Assembly (NCBI RefSeq): GCF_003390925.1
Contig: NZ_QUBS01000012.1
Location: 1 to 64,000, forward strand
Reading direction: 5' to 3'
Source: Trinickia diaoshuihuensis
Lineage (GTDB): Bacteria; Pseudomonadota; Gammaproteobacteria; Burkholderiales; Burkholderiaceae
DNA: 64,000 nt
Shown piece after piece: positions 16,942-27,420 of this stretch. Made by a program: the position numbers and the translations under genes. A model generated the notes under the pieces. That model saw nothing but the letters and a program-made list of their open reading frames with translations, was not told the DNA's origin and searched no databases. Position 1 is the first letter of the stretch. Each line of letters begins with the position of its first letter.

Positions 16942-17853
16942 ATGAGCAAGGTCGGCTTTATCGGCTTGGGCATCATGGGCGCACCCATGGCCCGCAACCT
17001 CTTGAAAGGCGGGCACGAACTCTTCGCGCATACGCGCAGCCAAGTGCCGATCGAATTGACCGCGGATGGCGCACGCGCGTGCGAGCACGCGCAAGCCGTG
17101 GCCGAAGCAGCCGACATCGTCATCATGATGCTCCCCGATACGCCCGACGTGGAGAAGGTGCTCTTCGGCGAACGCGGTGTGGCCGCCGGGCTTGCACCGG
17201 GCAAGCTCGTTATCGATATGAGTTCGATCTCGCCGCTTGCCACGCGCGAATTCGCGCGCCGCATCGAGGCGCTCGGCTGCGATTACCTCGATGCGCCCGT
17301 CTCGGGCGGCGAGGTCGGCGCGAAAGCGGCGACGCTGACGATCATGGTGGGCGGTACGCAACAGGCGTTCGCGCGCGCTAAGCCGCTGTTCGATCTCATG
17401 GGGCGCAACGTAACGCTCGTCGGCGGCAACGGCGACGGTCAAACCGCGAAGGTGGCCAATCAAATCATCGTCGCGCTGACGATCGAAGCCGTCGCTGAAG
17501 CGTTGACGTTCGCGGCGAAAGCGGGCGCCGATCCGGCCAAAGTGCGCGAGGCGCTGATGGGCGGCTTCGCCTCCTCCCGCGTGCTCGAAGTGCACGGCGA
17601 GCGAATGATCAAGCGCACGTTCGAGCCAGGCTTTCGGATCGAGTTGCATCAGAAGGATTTGAATCTCGCGCTCGACAGCGCGCGTAGCCTTGCCTTGGCG
17701 CTGCCCAACACCGCCGGCACGCAGCAGTTGTTCAGCGCATGCGCCGCCCAGGGCGGCGGCGGTTGGGACCACAGCGCGATCGTACGTGCGCTCGAACAGT
17801 TGGCGCACTTCTCGCCCGAGCAGCCGGCGCGAACGAGCGACGCGACGGCGTAG
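16942..17853 (+). CDS. glxR: 2-hydroxy-3-oxopropionate (tartronate semialdehyde) reductase
   Basis: Reduces tartronate semialdehyde to D-glycerate with NAD(P)H. The 303-aa beta-hydroxyacid dehydrogenase has the Rossmann motif GFIGLGIMGAPMARNL (residues 5-20), the substrate motif DAPVSGGEVGA (about 120-130) and catalytic lysine in KVANQIIVA (about 171). Garr/GlxR and 3-hydroxyisobutyrate dehydrogenases share these motifs; the position between hyi and the aldolase operon supports the tartronate role. An AGGACA site lies 8 nt upstream of the ATG. Confidence 0.88.
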   Translation: MSKVGFIGLGIMGAPMARNLLKGGHELFAHTRSQVPIELTADGARACEHAQAVAEAADIVIMMLPDTPDVEKVLFGERGVAAGLAPGKLVIDMSSISPLATREFARRIEALGCDYLDAPVSGGEVGAKAATLTIMVGGTQQAFARAKPLFDLMGRNVTLVGGNGDGQTAKVANQIIVALTIEAVAEALTFAAKAGADPAKVREALMGGFASSRVLEVHGERMIKRTFEPGFRIELHQKDLNLALDSARSLALALPNTAGTQQLFSACAAQGGGGWDHSAIVRALEQLAHFSPEQPARTSDATA

Positions 17854-17932
17854 CCGCCACCGAGCCCAAACGCGGAGCAGCGCCGATCGCCCGCGCACGG
17901 CAAGACGCATAAGGCGCAATCAGGAGACAAAC

Positions 17933-19240
17933 ATGCAACATCGTCCGATCAAAGGATTGCGGTGGTGGATCGTCGCGCTGCTCGTGCTCGGCACGATCTT
18001 CAACTATCTTGCCCGCAGCTCGCTCGCCGTCGCCGCGCCGACGCTCATTGAAAAGCTCCATCTGTCCACGCAGCAGTATTCGTATATCGTCACAGCGTTC
18101 CAAGCCGCCTATGCGCTCGCTCAGCCCGTCGCCGGGTTCGTCATCGATCTCGTCGGTCTGAAAATCGGTTTTGCGATTTTCGCGTTCGCCTGGGCGATCT
18201 CGAACATGCTGCACGGACTCGCGATGAGTTGGCCCGCGCTCGCAACGTTTCGCGCGATGCTCGGTGTGAGCGAGGCGGCAATCTTCCCGGCGGGTATGAA
18301 GACGATCAGTCAATGGTTCCCGGCCAACGAACGCTCCATCGCCGCCGGCTGGCTCAACACGGGCACCTCGATGGGCGCCATGCTCGCGCCGCCGCTCGTC
18401 GTCTATTGCATCGTCAAATACGACTGGCGGATGGCTTTCGTCGTCACGGGCGGCACGGCGTTGATCTGGGTCGCATTGTGGCTCGTCTTCTTCCGTTCGC
18501 CGCAGGATCACCCGAAGCTTGGCGCCGCCGAATTGGACTACATTCGCCAAGGTCAAATGCAAAATCGGCGAACCGATGCGAGCGGACGTCCGTCGTGGCG
18601 CGCCATCGTCGGCACGCGGCGCTTCTGGGGCATCGGCCTCGCCCGCATGCTGGCGGAACCGGCCTGGCAAACATTCGGCGCTTGGATCCCGCTGTACATG
18701 GTCACCGTGCGCCACATGGACCTGAAAGAGATCGCCCTATTCGCATGGATGCCGTTTCTCGCGGCCGATCTCGGCAGTCTCGCCGGCGGCTATTTGGCGC
18801 CTTTTTTCATGCGCCGTTTCAGGGTATCGCTCGTCACCTCGCGCAAGCTCGTGATCGTGACGGGCGCCGTGCTCATGGCAGGTCCCGCTTGCGTCGGTCT
18901 TGCCGCGAGCCCGTACGCCGCCATCGCCCTGTTCTGTGTCGGCACCCTCGCCCATCAGGCACTCTCGGGCGCGCTTTTCACGCTGGCCTCGGATGTCTTC
19001 GGTCAGCACGAAGTGGCGAGCGCAACGGGACTGTCCGGCATGCTCGGCTATTTCGGCGCGACGGTGTTCTCGCTCGTGGTCGGCGCGCTTGCCGGCACGG
19101 TCGGCTACAACCCGCTGTTCGTCTGTCTGATGCTGTTCGACGTGATTGGCGCCGTGCTTGCGTGGAAGCTGATCGTGCCGAGCGAGCCGCCGGGACCGCG
19201 TCCCGAGCCTCTCGATGTCCGCGGCGCGCTAAGCGCGTGA
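17933..19240 (+). CDS. MFS transporter, anion:cation symporter family (hexuronate/aldarate type)
   Basis: A 435-aa inner-membrane permease with 12 predicted helices. The first helices (WWIVALLVLGTIFNYLARSS, then LAVAAPTL) and FRAMLGVSEAAIFPAGMKT, SQWFPANERSIAAGWLNTGT are the signatures of the ACS family (ExuT, GarP, GudP, tartrate and phthalate carriers). The ATG at 17933 has AGGAG upstream. It lies in the hyi-glxR-udh-garL operon, so galacturonate, glucuronate or galactarate is the expected substrate; the exact ligand is not deducible. A separate TRAP transporter next door suggests two uptake systems. Confidence 0.87.
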   Translation: MQHRPIKGLRWWIVALLVLGTIFNYLARSSLAVAAPTLIEKLHLSTQQYSYIVTAFQAAYALAQPVAGFVIDLVGLKIGFAIFAFAWAISNMLHGLAMSWPALATFRAMLGVSEAAIFPAGMKTISQWFPANERSIAAGWLNTGTSMGAMLAPPLVVYCIVKYDWRMAFVVTGGTALIWVALWLVFFRSPQDHPKLGAAELDYIRQGQMQNRRTDASGRPSWRAIVGTRRFWGIGLARMLAEPAWQTFGAWIPLYMVTVRHMDLKEIALFAWMPFLAADLGSLAGGYLAPFFMRRFRVSLVTSRKLVIVTGAVLMAGPACVGLAASPYAAIALFCVGTLAHQALSGALFTLASDVFGQHEVASATGLSGMLGYFGATVFSLVVGALAGTVGYNPLFVCLMLFDVIGAVLAWKLIVPSEPPGPRPEPLDVRGALSA

Positions 19241-19288
19241 GCCGCGAGCGAACCCCTCATTGAAGCCCCTTCGACAAGGACTTGTATC

Positions 19289-20101
19289 GTGAAGAAAGTT
19301 GCATTGACCGGCGCCGCTGGGCAATTGGGCCGCGTGTTGCGCAAAGCGCTGTTGGAACGCGGCGTGAATCTGAGATCGGCGGCGGGCTCCAAGCCGCTTG
19401 AACCGATCGTAGAGGGCGAGGACGTCATGCACGGCGACTTGCGCGATGCCGCCGTGGTCGACCGTTTGCTCGAAGGCGTCGACGTGCTGATTCACATGGC
19501 GGGCACGAGCGTGGAGCGTCCGCTGCCCGAGATCATCGAGAACAACCTGCGCGCGCTCGTCGAAGTCTATGAAGGCGCGCGCCGGCATGGGACGAAACGC
19601 ATCGTCTTCGCCAGTTCGAATCATGCCATCGGCATGCATCCCGTCGAATCGAAGCTTGAACTCGATTGCGATTTCCGCCCCGACGGCTTTTACGGCCTCA
19701 GCAAGATGTGGGGAGAAGGTCTCGCTCGCCTATACTGGGACAAGCACGGCATCGAAAGCGTCTGCATCCGCATCGGCAGTTGCGTCGAAAAGCCCATGGA
19801 GTTTCGGCATCTGAGCACGTGGCTCGGTTTCGACGATCTCTTGCAGTTGATCGAGCGTTCGATCGAGGTCCCCGATCTCGGCTTCGAGGTGGTATGGGGC
19901 GTATCGGCCAATACGCGCAGCTACTGGGACAATTCGGGCGCCGAGCGGCTCGGTTATCGCCCCGTGCAAAACGCCGAAGACTACGCGGCCGAAATCCTCG
20001 CGAAGCCCAATAAGATGGACGCGGTCGGTCAGCGCTACCAAGGCGGCAGCTTCGCGAGCTTCGACTTCTCGCGGCCCGCGTCCGCCGCCGAGCCGCGCTG
20101 A
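19289..20101 (+). CDS. udh: Uronate dehydrogenase (NAD-dependent epimerase/dehydratase fold)
   Basis: Oxidises D-galacturonate or D-glucuronate to the aldaro-1,5-lactone, the first step of the oxidative uronate pathway. The 270-aa SDR protein has the NAD motif TGAAGQLG (residues 7-14), HMAGTSVERPLPEIIENN (about 72-90), the SSNHAIGMHP segment and the catalytic YGLSKMWGE (Tyr and Lys, about 134-142), all typical of Udh. Fourth gene of the operon, 48 nt after the MFS transporter. Together with the lactonase and the exported polygalacturonase it defines the locus as uronate catabolism. Confidence 0.9.
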   Translation: MKKVALTGAAGQLGRVLRKALLERGVNLRSAAGSKPLEPIVEGEDVMHGDLRDAAVVDRLLEGVDVLIHMAGTSVERPLPEIIENNLRALVEVYEGARRHGTKRIVFASSNHAIGMHPVESKLELDCDFRPDGFYGLSKMWGEGLARLYWDKHGIESVCIRIGSCVEKPMEFRHLSTWLGFDDLLQLIERSIEVPDLGFEVVWGVSANTRSYWDNSGAERLGYRPVQNAEDYAAEILAKPNKMDAVGQRYQGGSFASFDFSRPASAAEPR

Positions 20102-20134
20102 ACGCATCCCACTCGACGTCACCGGAAACCAGCG

Positions 20135-20905
20135 ATGAAACTGCCTGAGAATCGTTTCAAACGCGCGCTCGCCGCGGGTGAACAGCAAATCGGCTTATGG
20201 TCGAGCCTGGCGAGTCACATGTCGGTCGAGTTGCTGGCTGGTGCAGGCTTCGATTGGCTCGTGCTCGACATGGAGCACGCACCCAATGAGTTGCCGATGG
20301 TGTTGAGCCAGTTGCAGGCGATGGCCGCTTACGCAACGCATCCGGTCGTTCGCCCGCCGTGGAACGACATGGTGACGATCAAACGTCTGCTCGATATCGG
20401 CGTGCAAACGCTCCTGATTCCTTACGTCGAAACCGAAGCGCAGGCACGCGATGCCGTCGCGTACACGCGTTACCCGCCCGATGGCGTGCGGGGCTATGCC
20501 TCCGGGGCACGCGGCTCCGGCTTTGGCCGTATCGCCGACTACGCCAAGCACTGCGCGCGCGAGTTGTGCGTGCTCGTGCAGGTGGAAAGCCGGCTTGGCC
20601 TCGAGAACCTCGAACGGATCGCGGCCGTCGAGGGCATCGACGGCGTCTTCGTCGGCCCTGGCGACCTTGCGGCGGCGCTCGGCCATCCGGGCGAGATCGC
20701 GCATCCCGAGGTTCAGGCGACGATCGAGGATACGATCGGGCGCATCGTCGCGGCCGGCAAGCCGGCGGGGATCCTGACGCCGAACGAGACATTCGCGCGA
20801 CGCTACATCGAACTAGGCTGCCGATTCACCGCCGTGGGCTCGGACATCGGCATTCTCGGGCGCGGCGCCGAGCAGCTCGCCGCACGCTTCAAGCCCGATC
20901 GCTAA
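20135..20905 (+). CDS. garL: HpcH/HpaI aldolase, 2-dehydro-3-deoxyglucarate (KDG) aldolase type
   Basis: A 256-aa class II (metal-dependent) aldolase expected to split 5-keto-4-deoxyglucarate or 2-keto-3-deoxyglucarate into pyruvate and tartronate semialdehyde. Visible are WLVLDMEHAPNELPMV with a metal-adjacent Glu/His (about 44-59), the VQVESRLGLENLERIAAVEG metal-binding Glu region and GVFVGPGDLAAALGHPGE (about 169-186). Last gene of the operon; its product feeds glxR and hyi upstream. Related 4-hydroxy-2-oxo-acid aldolases share these motifs, so the name relies partly on context. Confidence 0.85.
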   Translation: MKLPENRFKRALAAGEQQIGLWSSLASHMSVELLAGAGFDWLVLDMEHAPNELPMVLSQLQAMAAYATHPVVRPPWNDMVTIKRLLDIGVQTLLIPYVETEAQARDAVAYTRYPPDGVRGYASGARGSGFGRIADYAKHCARELCVLVQVESRLGLENLERIAAVEGIDGVFVGPGDLAAALGHPGEIAHPEVQATIEDTIGRIVAAGKPAGILTPNETFARRYIELGCRFTAVGSDIGILGRGAEQLAARFKPDR

Positions 20906-20970
20906 GCAGTCACGAGGGCGAGCCCCTCCTCGGTCGCCGCCCATGACGTCTAACGCGCCCCCTCGCGCGA

Positions 20971-22323
20971 TCAGAACACGGGATGCGCGTTGATAAGGCT
21001 CGGCAGCCAAGTCGAGAAGTACGGGAAGTACGTCACGATATTGATCGCGCTGAAGATGGCGAGGTAATACGGCCACGCGATCTTCGTCGTCTCGCCGATC
21101 GATACGTCACCGATCGCGCAGCCGATGAATTGCACGGAGCCGATCGGCGGATGCACGAGCCCAAGCGAGCAGTTGAGCAAGATCATGATCCCGAATTGCA
21201 CGGGGCCGACGCCGTAGTGCATCGCCATCGGCAAGAACAGCGGCGTCGTGATCAGAATGTGCGCGGCCATATCGACGAACGTGCCGAGGAACACCTGAAT
21301 GATGTTGATATAGAGCAGCATGAGCCAGGGCACCGTCGTGGCGTGCTCGAGCAGATGCTCGATCGCATCGGGAATCTCCAAGTACGCCATTTGGAAGCGC
21401 AGCATGTTCGAGACGCCGATCAGGAGCAGCACGACGCCGGTCGTGCGCGTGGCACGGGCGAGCGAGAAGGCAAGCTTCTTGAGCGTCATCGTCCGGTAGA
21501 CGATAAAGGTCAACAGGAGCGAATAGGCCACCGCGATCGCCGCGGCCTCGGTCGCAGTCGCGATGCCTTTGGCGACGCACAGCAAGATGATGACGATGAC
21601 GAGCAGCCCCGGCACCGCGCCGACGAACGACTTGCCCACCGCGAACCAGCCGGGAAAAATCGGCAGATCGGAGCCGCCGTCGGCGCGGCGCGGGAAGCGA
21701 TAGCGCACGGCCTGCCAATAGGCGGCGAGCAGCACGAAGCCCATGACCCATAGCACCGGAAGCAAGCCCGAAAACAGCAAGTCGCCGATCGAGACGCCGT
21801 TGACCGAATGACCTTCGACGATACCGGTGATCCCTTGGGCGGCAAGCGCGTAGATGATCATGTTGGTCGAGGTGGGCATCAGCGCGCCCGCGAGCGAGGC
21901 GTGCGTCGTGACGTTGACCGCATAGGCCGCGCTATAGCCCTCGCGCTTCATGAGCGGAATCACGACGCCGCCCATCGCCGACGTATCCGCGGTGGGCGAG
22001 CCCGAGACGCCGCCGAACAGCGTGCAGGCGACGACGTTGGCCATCCCCAAGCCGCCGCGGAAGTGGCCCACCGTCGCTTGCGCGAAGCGCAGGATGCGAT
22101 CGGCGATGCCGCCGTGCAGCATCAATTCGCCGGACAGGATGAAAAACGGCACGGCGAGAAACGAAAATGCGTTGATACCGGACACCATCGCCTGCATCGC
22201 GGTGGCGAGCGGCAATCCCTCGTGCAGATAGGTCAATACGCACGACAGGCCCAATGCGAACGAAACCGGTACGCCCAATACGAGAAAAACGAGAAAACTG
22301 CCGACCAGAATCAAGAGTTCCAT
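20971..22323 (-). CDS. dctM: TRAP transporter large permease (DctM family)
   Basis: A 450-aa multi-spanning permease of a tripartite ATP-independent periplasmic transporter. It starts MELLILVGSFLVFLVLGVPV and shows the DctM patterns GGVSGSPTADTSAMGGV (about 118-134), AYAVNVTTHASLAGALMPTS and a late LGLVHPPIGSVQF. It forms one transcription unit with dctQ (5-nt gap) and dctP on the minus strand and ends convergent with garL. Together with a periplasmic receptor it would import a carboxylated sugar, most likely a uronate or aldarate released from pectin. Confidence 0.9.
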   Translation of the reverse strand: MELLILVGSFLVFLVLGVPVSFALGLSCVLTYLHEGLPLATAMQAMVSGINAFSFLAVPFFILSGELMLHGGIADRILRFAQATVGHFRGGLGMANVVACTLFGGVSGSPTADTSAMGGVVIPLMKREGYSAAYAVNVTTHASLAGALMPTSTNMIIYALAAQGITGIVEGHSVNGVSIGDLLFSGLLPVLWVMGFVLLAAYWQAVRYRFPRRADGGSDLPIFPGWFAVGKSFVGAVPGLLVIVIILLCVAKGIATATEAAAIAVAYSLLLTFIVYRTMTLKKLAFSLARATRTTGVVLLLIGVSNMLRFQMAYLEIPDAIEHLLEHATTVPWLMLLYINIIQVFLGTFVDMAAHILITTPLFLPMAMHYGVGPVQFGIMILLNCSLGLVHPPIGSVQFIGCAIGDVSIGETTKIAWPYYLAIFSAINIVTYFPYFSTWLPSLINAHPVF

Positions 22324-22328
22324 TTGAG

Positions 22329-22808
22329 TCACGTCCGCTTTGGCGCAAAGAGCGCCAGCAAGCGCTCGATTGAGAAAAGAATGGTGCAGGCGCTGGCGAC
22401 GAACGGAATCGCGTAGCGAACGGCTTCGGGCAAGCCGAGAATCGGGATTTGGTCGCCGAAGGTCGTTATCGCCATTTCCTTCGTGCCGAAGCAAACCGCC
22501 AGCGAAAACGCAACAAGGCAAAGCTGCTGCAGCGCCTCGAGTGCGACGCGTGCGCGCGGCGGCAAGGCCTTGGCGAGCGAATCGAGGCCGATATGGCCGC
22601 CGTCGCGCACTTTGAGCGCCGCGCCCATGAACGCCACCATGAGCACCATGAGCAAGCCGATCGGTTCGACGTAGTCGGGGGCGCTATCGAAGACGTAGCG
22701 CATGACGACGCTGTACATGACGAGCGCGCACAGCACAGCCAGACAAATCGAGGCGAGCACCGTGATTAGAAGAGCGACGATGCCGCTCGGTCGCTTGATG
22801 AAGTTCAT
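22329..22808 (-). CDS. dctQ: TRAP transporter small permease (DctQ family)
   Basis: A 159-aa four-helix membrane protein that joins the large permease. Helices: IVALLITVLASICLAVLCAL, the YVEPIGLLMVLMVAFMGAAL amphipathic/TM pair with the DGGHIGLD motif characteristic of DctQ proteins, LVAFSLAVCFGTK and the C-terminal helix. The ATG at 22808 is preferred over 22823 because AGAGA precedes it at normal spacing. Lies between dctP and dctM. Confidence 0.88.
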   Translation of the reverse strand: MNFIKRPSGIVALLITVLASICLAVLCALVMYSVVMRYVFDSAPDYVEPIGLLMVLMVAFMGAALKVRDGGHIGLDSLAKALPPRARVALEALQQLCLVAFSLAVCFGTKEMAITTFGDQIPILGLPEAVRYAIPFVASACTILFSIERLLALFAPKRT

Positions 22809-22923
22809 CGGTCGATCTCTCATACAAGAGAAGGCGGCCCCTTAGGTTCGTCTCGCGAGCAAGCCTGTTGGGGCGGCGATGCGCCTGCCGGCGCTGAAGC
22901 ATTTGAGCGTGCGCGGGCGGCGC

Positions 22924-24009
<1,086 letters not shown>

Positions 24010-24027
24010 TTATTTCAATAGCCTATG

Positions 24028-24038
24028 TTGTCTTACAA
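24028..24038. promoter_or_regulatory. TTGT-N3-ACAA operator candidate, TRAP transporter promoter
   Basis: TTGTCTTACAA within an AT-rich patch (24005-24062) between the porin end and dctP. A second degenerate copy, TTGTATTTACAT, follows at 24047-24058. The exact 11-bp palindrome matches the pattern at 13949 and 30015. Confidence 0.5.
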
Positions 24039-24083
24039 TGTACTAATTGTATTTACATGTTATGCGCTTGCGGCCTAGGACAT

Positions 24084-24116
24084 ACCCGGGGGGCGGATTC
24101 GCTTCGCCCACCGGGT
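24084..24116 (-). terminator. Stem-loop downstream of the porin gene, possible terminator
   Basis: Minus-strand stem ACCCGGTGGGCG with CGCCCCCCGGGT, 11 of 12 pairs, eight-base loop, about 12 nt after the porin stop. There is no clear T-run, so it may act as an mRNA-stabilising 3' hairpin instead. Confidence 0.45.
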
Positions 24117-24127
24117 CACCGGCCGGA

Positions 24128-25336
24128 TCAGAACTGGTGGCTGATGCCGAGCGTCGCGCCGAACTGGCTACGCGTGGCCGCCGCCGATTGCTCGCCGATG
24201 CTCGCCGTCGCCGTTACCGCCTTGCCGCTCGTGCTCAGCGTCTGGCCGTTGGCGCGTTGATATGCCTCGAGCAGATAGATGCGCGTGCGCTTGGACAAGC
24301 TGTAGAGCTGCGTCAGGTTGACCTGTTGGTAGCTCGCCGCGTTTTGGATGCCGTTGGCCGTCGTGGCTCGCGTGTAGCTGTATCCGGCCGCGAGATCCCA
24401 GGCCGAGGCGGGACGGTAATGCAGCACGAGGCCGCCCGTGTTGAAGATCGCTTTGTCGGTAAAGCCGGAGCTGATGCCGGGCAGGTATTGGACGTTCGAA
24501 TACGACGCAGACACATCCCATTGCGGGCTGAACTTGTAGCCGCCCGTGACCGCGAAGCGCTGCTGCGCCGCCGCGTTTTGATAGCCGTTCGTGACGCTGG
24601 AGGCGCCCTGCTCGCCCGTGCCGGAGTAGGCGGTCGAGCTCGCGTTCCACGCGCCGCCGTTGTTCGTCGCATTATTGAAGCGCACGAAGCCCACCGCGAT
24701 ACCGGCGGGTCCCATCAAATATTGCGCCGCCACGCTCCAGGTCGAGCCCGCATTGAAGCTTCCGGCGATGCCGCCGAGCGCGTACATACCGCTCACCTTG
24801 AGCCCGCCGAACGACGGCGACGTGTATACGAGTGCGTTGTTTACGCGATAGTCGGTGTCGAGCGCATCGAGGTCGCCCGGATGCGTGCCGAAGGCACCCG
24901 TCAGCCACGTCGTGGGGCTGTACGGAGAGAGCATCGTGTAATACGAAGTGTACTGACGGCCGGCCGTCAGCGTACCGAACTTCGCGTTATCGAGCCCCAC
25001 CCACGAAGCTCGATTGAACGCAAGGCCGTTTTTGGCCATGGTGCCGTTGGTCGCGTTGAAGCCCTCTTCGAGCTTGAAGATCGCCTTCGTGCCGCCGCCC
25101 AAGTCCTCGCTGCCGGTCAGGCCGAAGCGCTCGCCGCCCCACACCCCTTCCAGCATTTTCACGACGGACTTGCCCCCCGAGGTCGCGCCGGTCGAGGGCG
25201 CTTGATTGCTCAGGTAGCCGATGCCCGTGTCGACGATACCGTACAGGGTGACGCTCGATTGCGCGAATGCGCCGCCGCTCGCGAGCACCGCCGCCGCGCC
25301 GGCGAGCGTGATCGTGACTTGTTTATAGTGCTTCAT
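24128..25336 (-). CDS. Gram-negative general porin (Burkholderia OmpC-like)
   Basis: A 402-aa outer-membrane trimeric porin of the beta-proteobacterial type. Signal peptide (ITLAGAAAVLASGGAFA, about residues 8-25), mature start QSSVTLYGIVDTGIGYLSNQ, the constriction-loop-like segment around GLDNAKFGTLTAGRQYTSYY, and a C-terminal ...GISHQF strand ending in Phe. Neisserial/Burkholderia porins match this start closely. Placed between the TRAP transporter and the dehydratase operon, it probably gives entry of galacturonate or oligogalacturonides. Its promoter holds the dyad at 25471. Confidence 0.9.
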   Translation of the reverse strand: MKHYKQVTITLAGAAAVLASGGAFAQSSVTLYGIVDTGIGYLSNQAPSTGATSGGKSVVKMLEGVWGGERFGLTGSEDLGGGTKAIFKLEEGFNATNGTMAKNGLAFNRASWVGLDNAKFGTLTAGRQYTSYYTMLSPYSPTTWLTGAFGTHPGDLDALDTDYRVNNALVYTSPSFGGLKVSGMYALGGIAGSFNAGSTWSVAAQYLMGPAGIAVGFVRFNNATNNGGAWNASSTAYSGTGEQGASSVTNGYQNAAAQQRFAVTGGYKFSPQWDVSASYSNVQYLPGISSGFTDKAIFNTGGLVLHYRPASAWDLAAGYSYTRATTANGIQNAASYQQVNLTQLYSLSKRTRIYLLEAYQRANGQTLSTSGKAVTATASIGEQSAAATRSQFGATLGISHQF

Positions 25337-25470
25337 TATGTCTCCTGGTCTACGTAGGATTTATCGCGGCGCGCTTGCAATGCCGCTCGATTTCTCCTGG
25401 TCGCCGCACGGCGCCAGTCGCTGCTTTACCCGCCACGCATCGCTTGAAGCGGCCGGTACCATCTTGTCAT

Positions 25471-25483
25471 TTAGGAATCCTAA
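25471..25483. promoter_or_regulatory. Perfect dyad TTAGGAATCCTAA in the porin promoter
   Basis: A 6-1-6 perfect inverted repeat 135 bp before the porin start, in the 271-bp gap between porin and dehydratase genes. It differs from the TTGT-N3-ACAA sites. Likely a binding site for another regulator; which one is not known. Confidence 0.4.
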
Positions 25484-25607
25484 CGACATCATCCGGTACA
25501 TCGCGTCGCCGGAACGCGCACGCCTGCCTCCCGCAGACGCACCCGCCCGTACCGCTTCGATGCGACGGACCCGTTCGACGCGTGCGCCGAACGGGCACAT
25601 CTTCTAG

Positions 25608-27365
25608 TTAGTGAATCTCCGGCTCGCCGCCGCTGCCGCCGCCCGCACTTGCACCTTGCGCGCCTTCGCGTTGCAGGAAGTCGAAGTCGCAGCCTTTATC
25701 GGCTTGCATGACGTGGATCTGATGCATGGCGCCATAGCCGCGCGTGAACCGCGGCGCGGGCGGCACCCACGCCGCCTTGCGCCGCGCGAGCTCTTCGTCG
25801 CTAATGAGCACGTTCAGCTTGCGCGCCGGCACGTCGAGTTCGATCAGGTCGCCGTCGCGCACGAGCGCGAGCGGACCGCCGATGAACGACTCGGGCGCCA
25901 CGTGCAGCACACATGCCCCGTAGCTCGTGCCGCTCATGCGCGCATCGGAAATGCGGACCATGTCGCGCACGCCCTTTTGCAACAGCTTCTTCGGAATCGG
26001 CAGTTGCCCCCATTCGGGCATGCCGGGCGCACCGACGGGCCCCGCATGCTGCAGCACGATGACCGACTGCTCGTCGATATCGAGGGCGTCGTCGTCGATC
26101 CGCGCCGCCATGTCGTTGTAGTCCTTGAAGACGACCGCGCGTCCCGTATGTACGTGCAGCTTCGGATCGGCGGCGCCCGGCTTGATCACGGCGCCGTCCG
26201 GCGCCAAGTTGCCGCGCAGCACAGCAAGCCCCGTATCGGGCATCACGGGCGCGTTCAAGCGGCGGATAACCTCGTCGTTGAAAATTTCGGCGTCGGCGAT
26301 GTTCTCGCCGAGCGTCTTGCCGTTGACCGTGCGCTGCGTACCGTCGATGAGATCGCCCAGCTCCTTGAGCATCGCCCGCAAGCCGCCCGCGTAGTAGAAA
26401 TCTTCCATCAGGTACTGACCGGTCGGACGGATGTTCGCGAGCACGGGCGTGCGGCGCGACAGATCGTCGTAGTGGCCGAGCGTCAGGGGAATCCCCGCGC
26501 GCCGAGCGAGCGCGATCATGTGCACGATGGCATTCGTCGAACCCGAGAGCGCGAGACAGGTCGTCACGGCGTTGTCTACCGACTTCCCGGTGATGATGTC
26601 CGAGGGCTTGAGGTCCTCCCACACCATGTCGACGATACGCATACCCGTTTTCGCGGCCATTTGGGCGTGGCGCGAATCGGCCGCGGGAATCGATGCGAAG
26701 CCGGGCAACGTGAAGCCGAGCGTTTCAGCCGCGCTAGTCATCGTCGAAGCCGTGCCCATCGTCATGCAGTGCCCCGGCGAGCGTGCGATGCCGCCCTCCA
26801 CGCCCTTCCAATCGTCTTCGGTGATGTTCCCCGCGCGTAGGTCGGCCCAATACTTCCACGTATCGGAGCCCGAACCGAGCGTGCGGCCATTCCAATTGCC
26901 GTTGAGCATGGGACCCGCGGGCAGGAAGATCGCGGGTAAATCCATCGAGATCGCGCCCATCAAAAGCGCGGGCGTGGTCTTGTCGCATCCGCCCATCAGC
27001 ACGACGCCGTCAGCCGGATACGAACGCAACGTCTCCTCGACTTCCATCGCGAGGAAGTTGCGATACAGCATCGTGGTCGGCTTTTGGAACGGCTCCGAAA
27101 GGGTCTGCACCGGCAACTCGATCGGAAATCCGCCCGCCTGCCAAATGCCGCGCTTGACTTCCTCCACGCGCACCTTGAAGTGCGTATGGCACGGGTTGAT
27201 CTCGCTCCACGTGTTTAGGATCGCGATGACGGGTTTGCCGGCGTATTCCTCGCGGCTATAGCCCATTTGCGCGCTGCGCGAGCGGTGACCGAACGAACGC
27301 AGGTCGTTCACGCCGTACCAGCGATGGCTGCGCAGTTCCTCGGGTTTCTTTCTGTTCGTGCTCAC
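25608..27365 (-). CDS. IlvD/Edd family sugar-acid dehydratase (L-arabinonate dehydratase type)
   Basis: A 585-aa [Fe-S] dehydratase that removes water from an aldonate or aldarate to give a 2-keto-3-deoxy acid. Cluster and metal residues appear in [13 protein letters not shown] (about 58-70), [16 protein letters not shown] (about 123-138) and [15 protein letters not shown] (about 200-214). The N-terminal [19 protein letters not shown] matches L-arabinonate dehydratases. I chose GTG at 27365 (GGAG 9 nt upstream); TTG at 27389 has no ribosome site. Third gene of the minus operon after the DHDPS-like enzyme and the semialdehyde dehydrogenase. It may dehydrate L-arabinonate or fill the role of galactarate dehydratase. 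Confidence 0.87.
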   Translation of the reverse strand: MSTNRKKPEELRSHRWYGVNDLRSFGHRSRSAQMGYSREEYAGKPVIAILNTWSEINPCHTHFKVRVEEVKRGIWQAGGFPIELPVQTLSEPFQKPTTMLYRNFLAMEVEETLRSYPADGVVLMGGCDKTTPALLMGAISMDLPAIFLPAGPMLNGNWNGRTLGSGSDTWKYWADLRAGNITEDDWKGVEGGIARSPGHCMTMGTASTMTSAAETLGFTLPGFASIPAADSRHAQMAAKTGMRIVDMVWEDLKPSDIITGKSVDNAVTTCLALSGSTNAIVHMIALARRAGIPLTLGHYDDLSRRTPVLANIRPTGQYLMEDFYYAGGLRAMLKELGDLIDGTQRTVNGKTLGENIADAEIFNDEVIRRLNAPVMPDTGLAVLRGNLAPDGAVIKPGAADPKLHVHTGRAVVFKDYNDMAARIDDDALDIDEQSVIVLQHAGPVGAPGMPEWGQLPIPKKLLQKGVRDMVRISDARMSGTSYGACVLHVAPESFIGGPLALVRDGDLIELDVPARKLNVLISDEELARRKAAWVPPAPRFTRGYGAMHQIHVMQADKGCDFDFLQREGAQGASAGGGSGGEPEIH

Positions 27366-27420
27366 TTCGTGCGACTCCGCAATACTCAATCAGTGAAAAC
27401 GCCGGCCACCGCGCGCCGCC

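Noticed and set aside
20906-20970. Weak GAGGG/CCCTC hairpin between garL and dctM
   Set aside because: Five base pairs and no T-run; not enough to call a terminator.
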